DNA from: Streptomyces phaeoluteigriseus | GTDB lineage: Bacteria; Actinomycetota; Actinomycetes; Streptomycetales; Streptomycetaceae | DNA: 64,000 nt | Direction of reading: 5' to 3' | Assembly: GCF_001896135.2 (NCBI RefSeq) | Contig: NZ_MPOH02000019.1 | Coordinates: forward strand, 880,501 to 944,500 | Shown: positions 1-8,321 of the stretch, in pieces | Numbering within the stretch: position 1 is the first letter of the stretch | Layout: each line of letters begins with the position of its first letter | The notes under the pieces: model-generated | Databases searched by the model: none | What the model was told of the DNA's origin: nothing | Seen by the model: only the letters and a program-made list of their open reading frames with translations | Translations under genes and position numbers: made by a program

Positions 1-185
1 ATCTGCACGGCTCCCTGGACCCGGTGATGCGCACCCGCAGCGCGGCCGGTTCGGGCGAGTACGTCGAAGCGCCGTACCGCTGGCGCCTGTTCGACGGGCT
101 CGGGCACTTCCCGCACGAGGAGGATCCGGTCGCTTTCTCCACCGAACTGGTCAACTGGCTGAAGGATCCCGAACCCGATCGGTGA
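1..185 (+). CDS. alpha/beta hydrolase, C-terminal fragment (cut by window edge)
   Basis: Reading frame 3 is open from the window edge to a TGA at 183-185 and encodes about 60 residues. The piece 'LHGSLDPV' resembles the strand that carries the acid residue of an alpha/beta hydrolase, and 'FDGLGHFPHEEDP' is the typical segment around the catalytic histidine near the C-terminus. The substrate cannot be told from this piece; epoxide hydrolase or haloalkane-type hydrolases are the usual relatives. It converges on the MarP-type gene, with a strong hairpin between them. Confidence 0.75.
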   Translation, partial: LHGSLDPVMRTRSAAGSGEYVEAPYRWRLFDGLGHFPHEEDPVAFSTELVNWLKDPEPDR

Positions 186-550
186 CCGGGCTGTCGCGCC
201 CGGTATCCGGTGCTGAACACCTGTACTACGAACAGCCAATTGCCTGGCGCATAGGCCAATTGGTGGGCTCTCGCGCGGTTATCGACCTTGGGGCAGGGGC
301 AGACGTCGAGGTATGGGCTGGACGCACGACTACAGTGACGCACCACGCAACCGCCGCTCAGCCGGTGGTCTTGACTCCCACCAACGAGGTAACGGCCCGA
401 AGTTGCAGGGCAGCGACCCGCGTGTGGGCATTCCGCGCATCCTGCGCCGCCGGGCCCGCTGGGTCTCGGTACGCCTGCGTCACCCGCGCGACTGACGGCC
501 TCGCGGGCCTCTTCCGGGTGCGGTCGGCCGACTGACCGACCGCACCCGTC
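186..550. other. intergenic region, no supported gene
   Basis: 365 bases between two convergent genes. Short open frames here lack codon bias and family resemblance, so I call no gene. It holds an imperfect hairpin at 236-263 built on two CCAATTG boxes (10-bp stem with one bulge) and a perfect terminator hairpin at 515-548. Confidence 0.6.
515..548. terminator. bidirectional hairpin terminator
   Basis: A perfect 13-bp stem (515-527 pairs with 536-548) with an 8-base loop lies 3 bases from the stop codon of the MarP-type gene and downstream of the hydrolase. It can serve both convergent genes. There is no long T-tract, as is common for Streptomyces terminators. Confidence 0.8.
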
Positions 551-1750
551 TCACAGGGCGCAGTTGTCGCTGTCCACCTGCTGGTTCGCGGTGCGGCCCT
601 GGGCGATGTCCTGCTGGATCTCTTCCGCGGTGAGCGCGTAGCCGGTGTCCGCGTCGTCGAGGGACTTGGCGAAGACCACGCCGTACACCTTGCCTTCGGG
701 CGTGAGCAGCGGGCCTCCGGAGTTGCCCTGGCGGACCGTCGCGTACAGCGAGTAGACGTCACGGCGGACGGTGCCGCGGTGGTAGATGTCGGGGCCGTTG
801 GCCGTGATACGGCCCCGCACGCGCGCCGCGCGGACGTCGTACGCGCCGTTCTCCGGGAAGCCGGCGACGATCGCGCTGTCCCCGCTCGCCGCGTCTCCGG
901 TGGTGAACTGGAGCACGGGCGCGTCGAGATCCGGTACGTCGAGGACGGCGATGTCGCGCTTCCAGTCGTACAGCACGACCGTGGCGTCGTACTTGCGGCC
1001 CTCACCGCCTATCTGGACGGTCGGCTCGTCGACGCCGCCCACGACATGCGCGTTGGTCATGACGCGGCGCTCGCCGAAGACGAAGCCGGTGCCCTCCAGG
1101 ACCTTGCCGCAGCTCTCGGCGGTGCCCATCACCTTGACGATGGAGCGCTGCGCGCGGACCGCCACGGCGCTGTCGGCCAGGGCCGGGTCGGGCGGCTGGA
1201 CGTCGGTGATCGGCTCGTTGGCGAACGGGCTGAAGACCTGTGGGAAGCCGTTCTGCGCGAGGACCGAGGAGAAGTCGGCGAACCAGGTGTCGGCCTGGGC
1301 GGGCAGCGCCTCGGACACGCCGTGCAGCACCGTGGAGCTACGGACCTCCTTGCCCAGCGTGGGCAGGGTGGTGCCGGCGAGGGCGGACCCGATCAGCCAG
1401 GCCACCAGCAGCATCGCGACCACGTTGACCAGGGCGCCGCCGGTCGCGTCCAGCACGCGGGCCGGGGACCAGGTGATGTGACGGCGCAGTTTGTTGCCCA
1501 GGTGGGTGGTGAGGGCCTGCCCCACGGAGGCGCAGACGATCACGACGACCACCGCGACGACCGCGGCCGTCGTGCTCACCTCGGAGTTGTCGGTCAGCCA
1601 GTCCCAGATGACCGGGAGCAGATAGACGGCGACGAGACCGCCGCCCAGGAATCCGATCACCGACAGGATGCCGACGACGAAGCCCTGGCGGTAGCCGACG
1701 ACGGCGAACCAGACGGCAGCGACCAGCAACAGGATGTCCAGCACGTTCAC
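551..1750 (-). CDS. MarP-type membrane-anchored serine protease (CvpA domain plus trypsin-like domain)
   Basis: 399 aa with a GTG start. Residues 1-125 hold four hydrophobic segments resembling the colicin V production (CvpA) domain. Residues 200-380 form a trypsin-like periplasmic/extracellular domain with His235 (TNAHVVGG), Asp266 (RDIAVLDV) and Ser344 (QGNSGGPLL). Cys214 and Cys397 could form the disulphide seen in Mycobacterium MarP, which links the protease to acid and oxidative stress and cell-wall hydrolase processing. That role here is inferred from the family. The next gene upstream in transcription is the CoA-type Nudix, 94 bases away, so they may be co-transcribed. Confidence 0.9.
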   Translation of the reverse strand: MNVLDILLLVAAVWFAVVGYRQGFVVGILSVIGFLGGGLVAVYLLPVIWDWLTDNSEVSTTAAVVAVVVVIVCASVGQALTTHLGNKLRRHITWSPARVLDATGGALVNVVAMLLVAWLIGSALAGTTLPTLGKEVRSSTVLHGVSEALPAQADTWFADFSSVLAQNGFPQVFSPFANEPITDVQPPDPALADSAVAVRAQRSIVKVMGTAESCGKVLEGTGFVFGERRVMTNAHVVGGVDEPTVQIGGEGRKYDATVVLYDWKRDIAVLDVPDLDAPVLQFTTGDAASGDSAIVAGFPENGAYDVRAARVRGRITANGPDIYHRGTVRRDVYSLYATVRQGNSGGPLLTPEGKVYGVVFAKSLDDADTGYALTAEEIQQDIAQGRTANQQVDSDNCAL

Positions 1751-1844
1751 CGTTCAGGCCTCGCCTCGTTCTACCCGGCCACGGCAGGCCGGCCGGGGTC
1801 CGGGGGGTCGTCCCCCGGGTACACACAGCACGGACGACACCCTG

Positions 1845-2540
1845 TCATGACCGCCAGTCGAGTGGCACCAGCTTCTCGCGGTCCCAGGGGCGCTCCCAGC
1901 CCGCGTAGTGCAGGAGGCGGTCGATGACACCGGCCGTGAAGCCCCACACGAGGGCGGATTCGACCAGGAATGCCGGGCCTCGGTGACCGCTGGGGTGGTA
2001 CGCCGTGGCGCGGTTGGCGGGATCCGTGAGATCCGCCACGGGGACCGTGAACACCCGGGCTGTCTCGTTCGGATCGACCACGCCGACCGGGCTCGGCTCG
2101 CGCCACCAGCCCAGCACGGGGGTCACGACGAACCCGCTGACCGGGATGTACAGCTTGGGCAGTACACCGAACAGCTGGACGCCCGCCGGGTCGAGGCCCG
2201 TCTCCTCCTCGGCCTCGCGCAGGGCTGCCCGCAGCGGGCCGTCACCATGCGGATCGCCGTCCTGCGGGTCGAGGGCGCCGCCGGGGAATGAGGGCTGCCC
2301 GGCGTGCGAGCGCAGGGAGCTGGCGCGCTCCATGAGCAGCAGTTCGGGGCCTCGCTCGCCCTCACCGAAGAGGATCAGGACGGCCGACTGTCTGCCCCCG
2401 CCGTCCTCCGGGGGCAGGAAGCGGCTCAGCTGGAGCGGCTGCACCGTCTCCCCGGCGTCGGCCACCGGTCCCAGCCAGGCCGGAAGCCCCTCCTTGCTGA
2501 GGGCCACCGCCCCGCCCTGCGTGTCACTCGCACGTGTCAT
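1845..2540 (-). CDS. CoA pyrophosphatase-type Nudix hydrolase
   Basis: 231 aa from an ATG at 2538-2540; a longer in-frame start at 2615 exists but gives an unstructured 25-residue leader. The CoAse signature precedes the Nudix box ('LLMERASSLRSHAGQ' then 'FPGG'), and the Nudix helix 'REAEEETGL' carries the metal-binding glutamates. Relatives cleave CoA or oxidised CoA to 3',5'-ADP and acyl-phosphopantetheine in the cytoplasm. The gene lies between nth upstream and the MarP-type gene downstream, all on the same strand. Exact substrate is inferred from the motif. Confidence 0.85.
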   Translation of the reverse strand: MTRASDTQGGAVALSKEGLPAWLGPVADAGETVQPLQLSRFLPPEDGGGRQSAVLILFGEGERGPELLLMERASSLRSHAGQPSFPGGALDPQDGDPHGDGPLRAALREAEEETGLDPAGVQLFGVLPKLYIPVSGFVVTPVLGWWREPSPVGVVDPNETARVFTVPVADLTDPANRATAYHPSGHRGPAFLVESALVWGFTAGVIDRLLHYAGWERPWDREKLVPLDWRS

Positions 2541-2621
2541 CGCCGCACCACCCCCCGTTCTGCCTGCTCCAACGCCCGAGGAGACGGGGATCGTTCCGGC
2601 TCGACCGGGCTTCACCCTGCC

Positions 2622-3646
2622 TCATCCGGCCCCCAGCGGGGGAGCGGGCCGGCCACCCGCGTCCAGGTAGGCCTGGGGCGGGTTCAGCCGTTGGCCGGGG
2701 AAGCCGCCCTTCTCGTACTTGAGGAGCTTCTTCGCCTTCTCGGGGTCCGTCTCCCCCTCGCCGTACGCCGGGCAGAGCGGGGCGATCGGGCAGGCGCCGC
2801 AGGCGGGCTTGCGGGCGTGGCAGATGCGGCGGCCGTGGAAGATCACGTGGTGCGAGAGCATCGTCCACTCGCTCTTGGGGAAGAGTGCGCCGACGGCGGC
2901 CTCGATCTTGTCCGGCTCGGTCGCCTCCGTCCACCGCCAGCGCCGTACGAGCCGCTGGAAGTGGGTGTCGACGGTGATTCCCGGTCGCCCGAACGCGTTG
3001 CCCAGGACCACGAAGGCGGTCTTGCGGCCGACGCCGGGGAGCTTCACCAGCTCTTCGAGACGCCCGGGGACCTCGCCGTCGAACTGCTCGACCAGGGCTT
3101 TGGAGAGCCCTATCACCGACTTGGTCTTGGCGCGGAAGAAGCCGGTCGGGCGCAGGATCTCCTCGACGTCCTCCGGGTTGGCGGCGGCCAGGTCCTCGGG
3201 AGTGGGGTACTTCGCGAAGAGGCCGGGGGTGGTCTGGTTGACCCGGAGGTCGTGGTCTGGGCGGACAGGACCGTGGCGACCACCAGTTGGAAGGGGTTCT
3301 CGAAGTCCAGTTCGGGGTGGGCGTAGGGGTAGATCTCGGCCAGCTCGCGGTTGATCCGGCGGGCGCGGCGGACGAGGGCGGTGCGGGACTCGTTCCTCGG
3401 GGGCTTCGGTGCTTCGAGCGCCGTCACGGCGCCCTCGGACTTCTTCGCGGGAGCCACCTTCTTGACGGCCGCCTTCTTCGCCGCCGGTTTCCCGGCTGCC
3501 GTGCCCTTCGCAGCCGCAGTCGCCTTCTTCACGGCTTTCGCCCTCTTCTCCTCACCACCGGAGCCCTGTTCGCCCACAGCGGAATCGCGACGTACAACCA
3601 CCTGTCCAGCCCCCTCGGCCTGTGCTCTCACCGGCGATTTGGACAC
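2622..3646 (-). pseudogene. nth: endonuclease III (nth), reading frame broken by a 1-base deletion
   Basis: Two frames together encode a full DNA glycosylase/AP lyase of base excision repair. From the GTG at 3646 the first frame has a Lys/Ala-rich N-terminal extension of about 75 residues and then the start of the Nth fold up to 'TVLSAQTT'. The second frame (2622-3116 and just upstream) has the helix-hairpin-helix LPGVGRKTA with the catalytic lysine, the VDTH aspartate and a 4Fe-4S motif C-x6-C-x2-C-x5-C. Homologous sequence changes frame at about 3252, where a GG pair appears as a single G. No other defect is visible, so a sequencing indel is more likely than loss of nth. The C-terminus is intact. 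Confidence 0.88.
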
Positions 3647-3748
3647 CCGGCCAGCCTAAAGCCCGGCACCGACATCCGCCCCGGACCCTGAAGATCAGCG
3701 CCCAATTGGACCCCTGCCGCTTACCCCAGGACACGTGTGCGGCATCCT

Positions 3749-3762
3749 TGTGACAGATCACA
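3749..3762. promoter_or_regulatory. Crp-type palindrome upstream of crp
   Basis: TGTGACAGATCACA is a perfect 14-bp palindrome with the half-sites recognised by Crp/FNR proteins. It lies 90 bases before the GTG start of the crp gene, the position expected for autoregulation. Binding is inferred. Confidence 0.55.
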
Positions 3763-3852
3763 CTGTTTGGACCGTCCGGCAAAATGGGGAACACGGACCC
3801 CTGGCACACGGGGGAGCAAGATCCCCTGAGCAGGTCGACAAGGAGAGAACTC

Positions 3853-4527
3853 GTGGACGACGTCCTCCGGCGCAACCCGCTCTTCGCGGCACTCGACGAC
3901 GAGCAGGCCGCGGAGCTCCGCGCCTCCATGAGCGAGGTGACGCTCGCCCGTGGCGACTCCCTGTTCCACGAGGGAGACCCCGGCGACCGGCTCTACGTCG
4001 TCACCGAGGGCAAGGTCAAGCTCCACCGCACGTCTCCGGACGGCCGCGAGAACATGCTGGCGGTGGTCGGTCCCAGCGAGCTGATCGGCGAGCTGTCGCT
4101 GTTCGACCCGGGCCCGCGGACGGCGACCGCCACCGCACTGACCGAGGTCAAGCTGCTCGGCCTCGGCCACGGCGATCTCCAGCCCTGGCTGAACGCCCGC
4201 CCCGAGGTGGCCACCGCGCTCCTGCGCGCCGTCGCCCGGCGCCTGCGCAAGACGAACGACGCCATGTCCGACCTGGTCTTCTCCGACGTTCCCGGCCGTG
4301 TCGCGCGCGCCTTGCTGGACCTCTCCCGCCGCTTCGGTGTGCAGTCCGAGGAAGGCATCCACGTCGTCCACGACCTCACGCAGGAGGAACTGGCCCAGTT
4401 GGTCGGCGCGTCCCGCGAGACCGTGAACAAGGCGCTGGCCGACTTCGCGCAGCGCGGGTGGCTCCGCCTGGAGGCCCGCGCGGTCATCCTGCTGGACGTG
4501 GAGCGACTGGCCAAGCGGTCTCGCTAG
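3853..4527 (+). CDS. crp: cAMP receptor protein (Crp/FNR family regulator)
   Basis: 224 aa from a GTG at 3853, preceded by AAGGAGAG with 5-base spacing, which decides this start over an in-frame ATG at 3784. The length agrees with S. coelicolor Crp as I remember it. Residues 1-115 form the cyclic-nucleotide domain (EGDPGDRLYVV; GELSLFDPGPRTAT around the phosphate-binding arginine), and the C-terminus holds a winged HTH (TQEELAQLVGASRETVNKAL). In S. coelicolor Crp affects germination and antibiotic production. A Crp-type palindrome in its own promoter suggests autoregulation. nth is divergently transcribed upstream. Confidence 0.95.
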   Translation: MDDVLRRNPLFAALDDEQAAELRASMSEVTLARGDSLFHEGDPGDRLYVVTEGKVKLHRTSPDGRENMLAVVGPSELIGELSLFDPGPRTATATALTEVKLLGLGHGDLQPWLNARPEVATALLRAVARRLRKTNDAMSDLVFSDVPGRVARALLDLSRRFGVQSEEGIHVVHDLTQEELAQLVGASRETVNKALADFAQRGWLRLEARAVILLDVERLAKRSR

Positions 4528-4771
4528 CCCCTGGGCCTGGCCGACGGGGGTCCCCGTACGGGCGTTCGTCGGCGGGCTCGCGGTGGGTGCGGGCGTCGCC
4601 GGGCCACCGCCCCGCCCCGCCCCGCGCCCGCTTTCGGCCTGGACGGCCTCGTTCTCGAACGCCGGACGGGCTGTCCGTCTCCCGGCACGCAAATGGCGAG
4701 CGGACGGGCTGTCCGTCTCACCGGCAGGAAAATGGCGAGCCCGGTCGTCGCCCCCGTTGCACAGTGGCCCC
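4528..4771. repeat. intergenic repeats: widespread Streptomyces element plus 38-bp direct repeat
   Basis: No gene in these 244 bases. At 4646-4673 lies a copy of the common Streptomyces intergenic sequence beginning GCCTCGTTCTCGAACGCC and ending GACGGGCTG. A 38-bp unit starting CGGACGGGCTGTCCGTCTC is repeated twice in tandem (4663-4700 and 4701-4738), ending shortly before the nucleotidyltransferase gene. Confidence 0.6.
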
Positions 4772-5588
4772 ATGAGCGAACGCCGCCCAGGGCTCCATGC
4801 CCAGGGGTACATCGCGCGCGAAGGGTCCCTCGCGCGCGTGCCGTGTGCCTTCCGTCCGGTCGTCGCCGCGGCGAGTGAGCGGTTGCCGGACGTGTTCGGG
4901 GCGCGGCTGCACAGCGCGTATCTGTACGGGTCGCTTCCTCGTGGCACCGCGCGCGTGGGGCGCAGCGACCTGGATCTCCTGGTCGCGCTGCACGAGGAGC
5001 CGACCGAGGCGGACCGGGCGGGCGCCCGCGCACTGGGGGAGGCGCTCGACGAGGAGTACCAGCAGATCGACGGGGTCGGCACGCTGCTGTACAGCCGGGC
5101 GCGGCTGCTGAGCGAAGCGGAGTCGCACGACCTGGGCTGGTTCGTGGCGTGTCTGTGCACGCCGCTGCTCGGCGAGGACCTGGCCGAAAGCCTGCCCCGC
5201 TACCGGCCCGGATCCCTGCTCGCCCGGGAGACCAACGGCGACCTGGCTCCGCTTCTCGCCCGTTGGCGCACCCGCATCGCCGAGGCCGAGGACACCGACG
5301 CGGCCCGGCTGCCACTGGTCCGGTTCATGTCCCGGCACCTCGTGCGCACCGCCTTCACCCTGGTCATGCCCCGCTGGAACGGCTGGACCAGCGACCTGTA
5401 CGAGATGGCGGAGGCCTTCGCCGCGTACTACCCCCCCGCGCGCGGAACAGCTCCGCGCGGCGGCCGTACGCGGCTACGAGCCGACCGGGGACGCGGACGT
5501 GCTGCGCGGGTACGTCGACGACCTCGGGCCCTGGCTCGCGGAGGAGTACACGCGCGTGCACGGCGTGAAGGCACCGCGGCCGCACTGA
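4772..5588 (+). pseudogene. MNT-type nucleotidyltransferase domain protein, frameshifted in a C run
   Basis: From the ATG at 4772 the protein has a nucleotidyltransferase core: 'LYGSLPRGTARVGRSDLDLLVAL' holds the GS...D-x-D metal-binding signature. Relatives include DNA polymerase beta-like and aminoglycoside adenylyltransferase-like enzymes, so the substrate is unknown. The frame breaks at a run of seven C at 5431-5437; with six C it continues in frame to a TGA at 5586-5588 and encodes a natural C-terminus ('VRGYEPTGDADVLRGY'). As written, translation runs on to 5722 through the MITE. One extra C, probably an assembly error, explains it. Confidence 0.75.
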
Positions 5589-5601
5589 GGGAGCGGGACT
5601 G

Positions 5602-5785
5602 GGGCCTGTCGTTTGGATCGGGCCGCAGGAGTTCAACGGTGCTGTTCAGTGCCGGTGAGCGGGGTCTGGTGCGTGCAGCTGCGAGGCGGAGGAGGGAGTC
5701 GACGCGGAGCGTCGGCGAGTGACGACAACGCGGCAGCTGTGCGTGCCGGGCCCCGCGTCCGCGGCGCGATCCAAACGACAGGCCC
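5602..5785. mobile_element. MITE-like element, 184 bp with 19-bp terminal inverted repeats
   Basis: GGGCCTGTCGTTTGGATCG at 5602-5620 is repeated exactly in inverted orientation at 5767-5785. The 146 bases between hold no coding frame with family resemblance. Such perfect ends around a short non-coding core are the structure of a miniature inverted-repeat transposable element. From memory, this terminal sequence is widespread in Streptomyces and matches transposase-bearing insertion sequences. The right end abuts the TAG stop of the metallo-beta-lactamase gene (5785-5787), and the left end is 14 bases after the nucleotidyltransferase stop. Confidence 0.75.
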
Positions 5786-6615
5786 TAGATGAGGCCGTGC
5801 TCCTGGAGGTACTCCAGCTGGGCGCGTACCGACAGCTCCGCCGCCGGCCACAGGGAGCGGTCCACGTCGGCGTAGACGCGGGCGACGACCTCGGCGGGTG
5901 CGCGGAAGCCGTCCTCCACGGCCGTCTCGACCTGGGCGAGGCGGTGGGCGCGGTGGGCGAGGTAGAACTCGACGACGCCCTGGGCGTCCTCCAGGACGGG
6001 CCCGTGGCCCGGCAGGACCGTGTGGACGCCGTCGTCGACCGCGAGGGACCTGAGCCGCCGCAGGGAGTCCAGGTAGTCGCCCAGGCGGCCGTCGGGGTGC
6101 GCCACGACCGTCGTCCCGCGGCCGAGGATCGTGTCGCCGGTCAGGACGGCGCGGTCGGCGGGCAGGTGGAAGCAGAGGGAGTCGGCGGTGTGGCCCGGCG
6201 TCGGTACGACCCGCAGTTCCAGGCCGCCGACCGTGACCACGTCACCGGCGGCAAGGCCCTCGTCGCCCAGCCGCAGCGCCGGGTCCAGGGCCCGCACCTT
6301 CGTGCCGGTCAGCTCGGCGAAGCGGGCGGCTCCCTCGGCGTGGTCGGGGTGGCCGTGGGTGAGCAGGGTCAGGGCGACGCGCTTGCCGGCCTGCCGGGCG
6401 GTGTCGACGACCGTGCGCAGGTGAGCCTCGTCCTGCGGACCCGGGTCGATGACGACGGCCAGCTCCGAGTCGGGCTCGGAGACGAGCCAGGTGTTCGTGC
6501 CGTCCAGGGTCATCGCCGAGGCGTTGGGCGCGAGGACGTTGACCGCGCGCGCGGTGGCGGGGCCCGAGAGGACTCCGCCCCGGGGCTGGCCGGGCAGGGC
6601 GGCTGCGTCGGTCAT
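5785..6615 (-). CDS. metallo-beta-lactamase fold hydrolase (LACTB2-like)
   Basis: 276 aa. The zinc motif THGHPDH (about residue 85) is followed by downstream histidines in 'TPGHTADS' and 'LPGHGP' and by the aspartate in 'LTGDTILGRG'. The C-terminal winged-helix-like part ('AQLEYLQEHGLI') is typical of the LACTB2/ribonuclease-like branch. It probably hydrolyses an ester or phosphodiester; the substrate is unknown. Its ATG overlaps the stop of the upstream Nudix gene (ATGA at 6612-6615), so the two are translationally coupled. The stop codon touches the MITE end. Confidence 0.88.
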   Translation of the reverse strand: MTDAAALPGQPRGGVLSGPATARAVNVLAPNASAMTLDGTNTWLVSEPDSELAVVIDPGPQDEAHLRTVVDTARQAGKRVALTLLTHGHPDHAEGAARFAELTGTKVRALDPALRLGDEGLAAGDVVTVGGLELRVVPTPGHTADSLCFHLPADRAVLTGDTILGRGTTVVAHPDGRLGDYLDSLRRLRSLAVDDGVHTVLPGHGPVLEDAQGVVEFYLAHRAHRLAQVETAVEDGFRAPAEVVARVYADVDRSLWPAAELSVRAQLEYLQEHGLI

Positions 6616-7481
6616 GCGGGGCCTCCACCGGCCGGGATGTGCTTGGTGAACTCGTCGTGTCCCGGCCAGGACAACTCGACCTCGCCGTCCACGAGGCGGG
6701 CCCGCGCCAGGACCGGGGTGAGATCGCGCGCGGGTGCGGCGGCGAGGGCCTCGGCGGCCGTGCCGTACGGGAGCAGTTGGCGCAGGGTCGCGATCGTGGG
6801 CGGCATCATCAGCAGCTCGCCCTCGTCGTACGAGGCCGCCGCGTCGGCGGGACGGATCCAGACCGTGCGGTCGGCCTCCGTGGAGGCGTTGCGGGTGCGC
6901 TGTCCCGCGGGGAGCGCGGCGACGAAGAACCAGGTGTCGTAGCGGCGGGGCTCGAACTCCGGGGTGATCCAGCGCGTCCAGGCGCCCAGCAGGTCGGAGC
7001 GCAGCACCAGTCCTCGTCGGTCGAGGAACTCCGCGAAGGATGTCTCACGGGCGACGAGCGCGGCCCGGTCGGCCTCCCAGTCGTCTCCGGTGGTGTCGCC
7101 GACGACGGAGTCGGGGGCCGGCCCGGCGAGCAGCACGCCGGCCTCCTCGTACGTCTCCCGTACGGCCGCGCAGACGATCGCCTGGGCCGCCGTCTCGTCG
7201 ACGCCGAGCCGCGCGGCCCACCACGCGCGCGTGGGGCCCGCCCAGCGCACGTGCCGGTCGTCGTCACGCGGGTCGACTCCGCCGCCCGGATACGCGTACG
7301 CGCCCCCGGCGAAGGCCATCGAGGCGCGTCTGCGCAGCATGTGGACGACGGGGCCGCTGCCGGCGTCCTTCAGGAGCATCACCGTGGCCGCGCGTTTGGG
7401 GGCGACCGGGGTGAGCGTGCCGTCCGTGAGCGCGCGGATGCGCTCCGGCCAGTCCGGTGGGAACCACTGCCCATTCGCCAT
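6612..7481 (-). CDS. Nudix hydrolase family protein
   Basis: 289 aa. The Nudix helix is 'CAAVRETYEEAGVLL' (REXXEE type), preceded by 'AYPGGGVDPRD'. Residues between the PGGG and the helix are longer than in short Nudix enzymes, as in the NUDT19-like group, which hydrolyse CoA derivatives. It is coupled by a 4-base overlap to the metallo-beta-lactamase gene downstream. This pairing is conserved in actinomycetes as far as I recall; the joint function is not known. Confidence 0.85.
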   Translation of the reverse strand: MANGQWFPPDWPERIRALTDGTLTPVAPKRAATVMLLKDAGSGPVVHMLRRRASMAFAGGAYAYPGGGVDPRDDDRHVRWAGPTRAWWAARLGVDETAAQAIVCAAVRETYEEAGVLLAGPAPDSVVGDTTGDDWEADRAALVARETSFAEFLDRRGLVLRSDLLGAWTRWITPEFEPRRYDTWFFVAALPAGQRTRNASTEADRTVWIRPADAAASYDEGELLMMPPTIATLRQLLPYGTAAEALAAAPARDLTPVLARARLVDGEVELSWPGHDEFTKHIPAGGGPA

Positions 7482-7584
7482 GGCCGGAGGCTATCCCGTG
7501 ACGCGCGAATGTTCGAGAGGTGCCCGAGGTCAGGGGGTACGCCCGTGGGGTTTCCCGTCCCTCCGGCGTCCACCGGCCCGGCGG

Positions 7585-8049
7585 CTACTCGGCCAGCTCG
7601 ACCTGGATCTCCACCTCGACGGGCGAGTCCAGGGGCAGTACGGCGACGCCCACCGCACTGCGCGCGTGCACGCCCTTGTCGCCGAGGACCTCGCCGAGCA
7701 GCTCGCTCGCACCGTTGAGGACGGCGGGCTGGCCGGTGAAGTCGGAGGCCGACGCGACGAAGCCGACGACCTTCACCACGCGTGCGATGCGGTCCAGGTC
7801 GCCCGCGACCGACTTGACGGCGGCCAGGGCGTTCAGCGCGCAGGTGCGGGCCAGGTCCTTGGCCTCGTCGGGGGTGACCTCGGCGCCTACCTTGCCGGTG
7901 ACCGGAAGCTTGCCGTCCACCATCGGCAGTTGGCCGGACGTGTACACGTACCGGCCGGACTGCACGGCCGGCTGGTAGGCCGCGAGCGGCGGGACGACCG
8001 CGGGCAGGGTTAGGCCCAGCTCGGCGAGCCTCGCCTCGACCGCGCTCAC
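7585..8049 (-). CDS. RidA family protein (YjgF/YER057c/UK114)
   Basis: 154 aa from a GTG at 8047-8049, which overlaps the stop of the small DUF4177 gene (GTGA). It contains 'VYTSGQLPMVDGKLPVTGKVG' and a C-terminal 'VEVEIQVELAE', hallmarks of the RidA trimer fold. RidA proteins hydrolyse reactive enamine/imine intermediates. Here the canonical active-site arginine region is replaced by the longer actinobacterial form, so activity is inferred only from family. Confidence 0.88.
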   Translation of the reverse strand: MSAVEARLAELGLTLPAVVPPLAAYQPAVQSGRYVYTSGQLPMVDGKLPVTGKVGAEVTPDEAKDLARTCALNALAAVKSVAGDLDRIARVVKVVGFVASASDFTGQPAVLNGASELLGEVLGDKGVHARSAVGVAVLPLDSPVEVEIQVELAE

Positions 8050-8204
8050 GCCCTTTCCCGCTTCAGGTAGGCGACGAGCTGCTCGGGGTTGTTCGGGCCG
8101 GGCACGACCTGGACGAGCTCCCAGCCGTCCTCGCCCCAGGTGTCCAGAATCTGCTTCGTGGCATGGACGAGCAGCGGCACGGTTGCGTATTCCCACTTGG
8201 TCAT
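8046..8204 (-). CDS. DUF4177 domain-containing small protein, 52 aa
   Basis: A 52-residue ORF from ATG (8202-8204) to TGA (8046-8048), beginning MTKWEYATVPLLVH and ending LVAYLKRERA. It has the DUF4177 pattern (WEY...G..GWELV.V). Its stop overlaps the GTG of the RidA gene, so both are in one operon. Function unknown. Codon usage is strongly G/C-biased in third positions, supporting a real gene despite its size. Confidence 0.85.
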   Translation of the reverse strand: MTKWEYATVPLLVHATKQILDTWGEDGWELVQVVPGPNNPEQLVAYLKRERA

Positions 8205-8269
8205 GGGCCGACTTTATCCGCTGGAACGGCGTGGCTCCGTCCCCGGCCATGTGGCCGATCGGACACCGG

Positions 8270-8278
8270 TTATCCACA
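8270..8278 (+). promoter_or_regulatory. DnaA-box-like sequence
   Basis: TTATCCACA, a perfect E. coli-type DnaA box, lies in the divergent promoter region between the DUF4177 gene and the first ArsA-like ATPase gene. A single box far from any visible oriC feature; binding is not established. Confidence 0.4.
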
Positions 8279-8321
8279 ACCTGCCGATTGGCTCGCGCGC
8301 CGACTGGTTACGCTCGAAGAC

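Noticed and set aside
182..535. Possible small gene in the first intergenic region
   Set aside because: No ribosome-binding site, no family resemblance, weak codon bias, and it runs through the terminator hairpin.
779..1927. Plus-strand open frame over the MarP-type gene
   Set aside because: Antisense shadow with biased composition; the minus strand encodes a recognisable protease.
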